A model generated the notes under the pieces. The model worked only from the letters and a program-made list of their open reading frames with translations, had not been told where the DNA came from and ran no database searches. The position numbers and the translations under genes are program-made. From positions 1 through 64,000 of the forward strand of contig JACRJZ010000117.1 of the NCBI GenBank assembly GCA_016219875.1: a stretch of DNA of 64,000 nucleotides, written 5' to 3'. Origin of the DNA: Verrucomicrobiota bacterium. GTDB taxonomy: Bacteria; Verrucomicrobiota; Verrucomicrobiia; Limisphaerales; JACRJZ01. This document shows, in pieces, positions 60,205 to 64,000 of the stretch; position 1 is the first letter of the stretch; each line of letters starts with the position of its first letter.

Positions 60205-61092
60205 TTACCGCTGAGGCAGGCTGAATCGTGCGACCTCATCGGCGTAGCCCTCACGAAAGGTAGGGTATTTGAACGCGCACCCCAATTCAGCCTTCAGTTT
60301 GGCGTTGGAGACGACTTTGTTGGTCAGATGTCGCTTGGGAGATGCCGAGGCCACGTCCGCGCCCTCGGATGGCATTGGCCTCCCCAGATGCGCGGAGAGC
60401 CAGCGAAAGAATCCCGTCTGCGTCACAGGCTCGTCATCCGCCACGTTGTAAACCTCTCCGGCCCTTCCCCGCTCCAATGCCGCGATGATCGCGCCCACCA
60501 CGTCGTCCCGATGAATCATGTTTAGAATCCTCTGCCCTCCGTCCGCCAACGCCATCTCCCCGCTCACGAACTGTTTGAAGTAGTGCCCGCGTCCTGGCCC
60601 GTAGATGCCAGCCAACCGCAGCACCACCGCTGGAAGGCCTTGTTCACGCGCCGCCGCCAGCAGGAGCCTCTCCGTCTCCACGAGAACCCGGCCCGTTTCC
60701 GTGCCCGGCTCAGTGGGCCTCGACTCGTCCACAATCGAGCCGTCGTTCTGGCCGTACACGCCGGTACTGCTGGTATAGACGAGCTTCACGGGCGGCGCGC
60801 GCATGAGCCAGTTCACCAAGTTGCGCGTGCCTGCCAAGTAAACCCGCCGATAATCCTCCACGCCGCCTCTGGAGGACGACACCGTGTTCGCCACCCAGTC
60901 GAAGCAAGGTTCGATCTCCGCCAGGCTGGCAGGATCCGTGATGTCGGTGTGCAGGGGTTGAATTCCCGCTGCCCTCAACTCCCCATCTGCAGCCGGCGTC
61001 CGCCGCATCCCAAAAACTTCGTGCCCCTGCCGCGCCAATTCAGCGCCCAGTGGCAGACCGACGTAACCACACCCAATAATCAAGACTCGCAT
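60205..61092 (-). CDS. NAD-dependent epimerase/dehydratase (extended SDR), 295 aa
   Basis: Rossmann start IIGCGYVGLPLGAEL, an active-site-type YTSSTGVYGQN (Ser and Tyr), VVLRLAGIYGPGRG and YNVADDEPVTQ match the extended/atypical SDR family, close to YeeZ-like proteins. The substrate is unknown, probably a nucleotide sugar or similar. Cytoplasmic. It precedes nuoB with a gap of about 170 bp and is probably a separate unit. Confidence 0.85.
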   Translation of the reverse strand: MRVLIIGCGYVGLPLGAELARQGHEVFGMRRTPAADGELRAAGIQPLHTDITDPASLAEIEPCFDWVANTVSSSRGGVEDYRRVYLAGTRNLVNWLMRAPPVKLVYTSSTGVYGQNDGSIVDESRPTEPGTETGRVLVETERLLLAAAREQGLPAVVLRLAGIYGPGRGHYFKQFVSGEMALADGGQRILNMIHRDDVVGAIIAALERGRAGEVYNVADDEPVTQTGFFRWLSAHLGRPMPSEGADVASASPKRHLTNKVVSNAKLKAELGCAFKYPTFREGYADEVARFSLPQR

Positions 61093-61188
61093 CGCTGAAT
61101 CTACGTCTTCAGCCCGACTCCACCAACCGCACAGGCTGCGAACCCGTGCCCGCAGCCTGTGGCAAACTTCATGAACGCGGGAAGACTA

Positions 61189-62712
61189 TCAAGGTTCCGC
61201 CAGAATCTTGGCGCGTTGCAGATGGTACTCCGATGGCGTGATCTGGTCTTTCTTGTAGGCATCCAGCAGTTCCGCCAGGCGTTGCTGCTTTGACTTTGGC
61301 CCGCTTGGAATTGCGGCCGTGGCAGGCTTCGCCACCGTTGCTTTGACCGGGGCGGGGGCCACTGTCGTGGTCACCGCCGGAGCCGTCGGTGGGACGACAG
61401 CGGTGGTCGCCGCCTGCTCAGCTTGCCGGCGTTGGTCTGCCGGCGTCTTTTCGGCAACGACCTTCTCTGCTTTCGCTTTCTCCGCGCTGGCCTTGTCTGC
61501 CTTCGCCTTTTCCGCAACCGCTTTCCTCTCTTCGGCCTGAAGTTTCTCCGCCGCTTCGCGGTCAGCTTTGGCCTTGGCCTCGGCCGCCTTTTTCGCCTCT
61601 GCCAGACGCTCGGCTTCCGCCTTCTCGCGGGCCTTGGCTGCTTCCTTGTCGGCCTTGGCCTTGACGGCCGCCGCTTCCTTCTCCGCAGCCAGACGTGCCT
61701 TCTCGGCTTTGGCCACCGCCTTCTGCTGCACCCTGGCGGTCCTCGCGTCCAGTTCAGCCTGCTTCTGCTGAACGGCAGCGCGGGCGGCAGCCTCTTGTTC
61801 CGCGGTTAGTTTGCCAACGGCTGGAGCGGGAACGGCCGGAGAGGAAGTCACGACCGCCGGCTGCGGTGCGATCGGGGCTGCGGGAGCAACCGGAGCAACG
61901 GGAGCAGCGGGCGGTGTGACCGGCTGCACTTTGAGGCGGGCCTGCGTGTCCTTCAGCGCCATTGCGCGGGCCTCGGCCTCCACGCGGGCTTTCTCCGCAT
62001 CGAGCTTGCTGTCGGACGCGGGCCGGATCGTCGCGGCCGGCGGCGGGACGGCAACCGGCTGGGCGACGGGCATCGCTGGCGGTGTCACCGGCGGTGCTGC
62101 CACAGGCTTCACGGCGGGGGCCAGGCCCATCGCTCGTTCCACGGCGGCGCGCGCAGCGGCTTCCTGTTCGGGAGTCATGGCGGTCGGCGGAACCTGAGGC
62201 GCCACGGACTTGGCCGGAGTCGGCGTCGCCGCCACGGCCGGAACCGCCGCTACCGGAGTAACGGGTGCCGCGGGGGCCACCACCGCAGGGGCCGCAGGCA
62301 CGACAGCAGCCGTCGGGACCGCGGGCGCAGCCGGTCCAGTGGGAGCGGGCGCAGGTTTGCCCTTCTCCGCCGCGCGAGCCTTCACGCGTGCCTCAATGTC
62401 CTGAATGGCTTTCTCCCGCGCTTCGGCCTCAGCCTTGGCCTTGGCGTCCGCTTCTTTGGTGGAGATAACAGCCGGAGCCGGGGGCGCTGCCTTCGGAGGC
62501 GGCGTGGTTGTCGTGGCGGGCGTTTGGACCTTGGCCGGCGTTGGTGCCTTGGGCGTCGGCGCCTTCTTCGCCGGAACAGGCTCGGCCATCGCCTTCTCCA
62601 AGGCGGTGCGGGCGGCCCTTTCCTGCGCCGGCGTCATAGGCGTCTGCGCCGTCAGGACGCCGGTGCCGATCCCGGCCACACAAACCAACAAGCACGATTT
62701 GGAAAGTTGCAT
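61189..62712 (-). CDS. exported Ala/Pro/Lys-rich protein with three related 20-residue motifs, 507 aa
   Basis: A signal peptide (about 1-22) is followed by Pro/Ala-rich linkers and a long Lys/Ala/Glu coiled coil (about 300-430), with a C-terminal QRLAELLDAYKKDQITPSEYH segment like an SHOCT motif. The motif M-T-P-x-Q-E-x-A-A-R-x-A-[LV]-x-x-A occurs near residue 26 and near 178, with a third relative LTAEQEAAARAAVQQ near 302. Comparable to TolA-like spanning proteins in composition, but no TolA or TonB domain is visible. The function is unknown. Confidence 0.72.
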   Translation of the reverse strand: MQLSKSCLLVCVAGIGTGVLTAQTPMTPAQERAARTALEKAMAEPVPAKKAPTPKAPTPAKVQTPATTTTPPPKAAPPAPAVISTKEADAKAKAEAEAREKAIQDIEARVKARAAEKGKPAPAPTGPAAPAVPTAAVVPAAPAVVAPAAPVTPVAAVPAVAATPTPAKSVAPQVPPTAMTPEQEAAARAAVERAMGLAPAVKPVAAPPVTPPAMPVAQPVAVPPPAATIRPASDSKLDAEKARVEAEARAMALKDTQARLKVQPVTPPAAPVAPVAPAAPIAPQPAVVTSSPAVPAPAVGKLTAEQEAAARAAVQQKQAELDARTARVQQKAVAKAEKARLAAEKEAAAVKAKADKEAAKAREKAEAERLAEAKKAAEAKAKADREAAEKLQAEERKAVAEKAKADKASAEKAKAEKVVAEKTPADQRRQAEQAATTAVVPPTAPAVTTTVAPAPVKATVAKPATAAIPSGPKSKQQRLAELLDAYKKDQITPSEYHLQRAKILAEP

Positions 62713-62788
62713 GGCGGATGATTACACCACAACAAGTGGCGGACGCAACAGGTAAAGCAAACCGGCAACCCAGCCCGCCGCCACGGCA

Positions 62789-63838
62789 TTAGCCTGACGC
62801 CGCTTGCTCGAATTGCCGCCCCCACGCGCGCGCAAACGGATACCGCGCCAGCGACCGCACCATGATCCCCCGCACCTCGGCGCGGGTGATCTTGATGCGC
62901 CGCGTCGCGTCCAGAAAGCGCCCTTCACGCAGCCGCCCGATCGTCTTCACTCCGATCAGGACCGGCCACGCACACGCCAACCGCACCCGCACGCATCCGC
63001 GCGGCAGAGCGTTCGTGTAAGCCCAGCCCGCCGCCAGATGCGCCTGCGCGAGATCGAGGTGGGCTTCGTAAAGCGGGCGAACGCGCGGCTCGTTCGCCAC
63101 CACCAACAGATCCGCCGGCGTCAGGCCAGACTCTGCCAGGCGCGTCGAGGGGAGATAACAACGTCCCAGCCGAAGGTCCTTCGGCAGGTCGCGCAGAATG
63201 TTCACCAGTTGGAGTCCCTTCCCAAAGCGCACGGCGTTCGCCAGCAGGACGGCCTCGTCCACCTCCGCGCTCGGGAAGAGATGCGCCCGGCACATCTTCG
63301 TCCAAAACTCCCCCACGCATCCCGCAACCCGATAGGTGTAGTCGTCCAAGTCAACCTCCGTCGCCAACGCCGTGACGGCCGGGGCTTGGCCTCCAGTCCG
63401 CGTCGCCACCGCGCCGAACCGCCGCAGGTCCAATTCCTGTCCGCTCGTGATGACTTCCAGCACTTCGCGAATCCGCCGCTGGTCCTCCGGAACAAATCCG
63501 TTCAACGCTTGGATCGCTTCTTCGATCCGCCCCAATAAAACCGCTTCCGCCCGCTCCGCCGCGGACGATGCTTCGCCGGCGGTGAACGAGGCGAAATCCA
63601 ATTCTTCCACCGCGTCACCGAGGATGCGCTTCCGCAACTGATTCAACGCCTCCAGCCGCCCTGCGACCGGGATGATCTCCGTGTCGGCGATCGTGTCGGT
63701 CGCTCGCGCGAGCAAATACGCCAAGCCGATCTGCGGACGAATGGCCGCCGGCAGCACTCGCACGGTGAGGTAGAACGAGCGCGAGACGTTCTTCAGCAAA
63801 TCGATCAACAAGTCTGGCGTGGCCATCGTTGGCGCCAT
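62789..63838 (-). CDS. squalene/phytoene synthase family protein, 349 aa
   Basis: A trans-isoprenyl diphosphate synthase, head-to-head type: ARATDTIADTE (first Asp-rich motif) and LQLVNILRDLPKDLRLGRCYLP (second). It should condense two farnesyl or geranylgeranyl diphosphates into squalene or phytoene. The RSFYLTVRVLP start and overall length fit the squalene-synthase (farnesyl-diphosphate farnesyltransferase) type. ATG at 63826 is an alternative start. No hopanoid or carotenoid partner genes are in the window. Confidence 0.88.
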   Translation of the reverse strand: MAPTMATPDLLIDLLKNVSRSFYLTVRVLPAAIRPQIGLAYLLARATDTIADTEIIPVAGRLEALNQLRKRILGDAVEELDFASFTAGEASSAAERAEAVLLGRIEEAIQALNGFVPEDQRRIREVLEVITSGQELDLRRFGAVATRTGGQAPAVTALATEVDLDDYTYRVAGCVGEFWTKMCRAHLFPSAEVDEAVLLANAVRFGKGLQLVNILRDLPKDLRLGRCYLPSTRLAESGLTPADLLVVANEPRVRPLYEAHLDLAQAHLAAGWAYTNALPRGCVRVRLACAWPVLIGVKTIGRLREGRFLDATRRIKITRAEVRGIMVRSLARYPFARAWGRQFEQAASG

Positions 63839-63873
63839 CTAGCCACAACCGCGGCACAAAGGAAAGTGCCGGA

Positions 63874-64000
63874 TCATTGGCTGCGCCGGTCCTCGGGCGC
63901 GGCGCTCAGCGGTTGCGGCACGCCGGGAGGAACAAGGCCGTCAATCCAGATGTCGCCCGACCGGTGGAGATGGCAGGGCTGATTCAAGAAGGAGCGCGGG
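63874..64000 (-). CDS. 3' end of an unidentified gene (partial)
   Basis: One minus-strand frame is open from the window edge to TGA at 63874-63876 and encodes about 41 residues ending in GDIWIDGLVPPGVPQPL. It is too short to identify. The other two minus frames close within 60 bp. Confidence 0.35.
   Translation of the reverse strand, partial: PRSFLNQPCHLHRSGDIWIDGLVPPGVPQPLSAAPEDRRSQ

Overview
The window looks like one contig from a Verrucomicrobiota bacterium (Pedosphaera/Limisphaerales-like). This is inferred from high GC, weak ribosome-binding sites, many large secreted Ig/PA14-type proteins, the C-terminal domain of the 1722-residue secreted protein that is typical of this phylum, a GldA/F/G-like ABC system with a DUF4340 protein, and intergenic DNA full of small palindromic and short-period repeats. 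No taxonomic marker such as rRNA is present.

Layout. (1) 1-645: repeat-rich DNA with a degenerate 21-bp tandem repeat. (2) 646-1636: two small unrecognised genes. (3) 1685-10388: a compact plus-strand island of five genes, visibly more AT-rich than its surroundings. They encode a cyclase-like protein, a large helical protein of unknown family, a zinc-ribbon GTPase, a protein resembling GTPase-associated GAP1 proteins, and a second zinc-ribbon GTPase interrupted by an in-frame TAA. I read this as a GTPase-centred conflict or defence system and the best candidate for an undescribed system. (4) 10389-13026: repeat-rich DNA around a PfkB sugar kinase. (5) 13027-34539: chromosomal genes, namely a multi-Ig secreted phosphodiesterase, an M28 peptidase, a ClpX-like ATPase, a PA14 protein, a prenyltransferase-repeat protein, a GHMP-kinase/UDPGP fusion, TerC, an AGE-family epimerase, a eukaryotic-type HisA, an HgdB-type dehydratase and a secreted TIM-barrel-like protein. 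(6) 34612-35107: a tandem array of about 200-bp units. (7) 35105-39941: a Gld-type ABC transporter operon. (8) 40212-60035: a minus-strand nuo (complex I) operon, nuoB-C-D-E-F-G-H-I-J-K-L-M-N without nuoA. (9) 60205-64000: an NAD-dependent epimerase, an Ala/Pro/Lys-rich secreted protein, a squalene/phytoene synthase and the end of a further ORF.

The nuo operon is the second highlight. Seven of its twelve gene junctions hold extra small co-oriented genes: a RelE/Phd pair, a PIN toxin with a small partner, HicBA, an orphan 71-residue protein, a DUF4258/DUF2283 pair, a ParE/RelE pair with antitoxin plus a Uma2 nuclease, a ClpP-fold serine protease with small partners and an antisense tRNA-Gln, and an aspartic-protease-like protein with an L7/L12-like membrane protein. 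Many of them overlap or nearly abut their neighbours, so they appear to be co-transcribed with an essential respiratory complex.

Repeats form a third theme. There are tandem heptanucleotide tracts (some read in frame inside genes), an element with roughly 20-bp inverted ends in three related copies, a short three-copy word, and large hairpin arrays. All functions are read from sequence motifs by eye; no database search was run.
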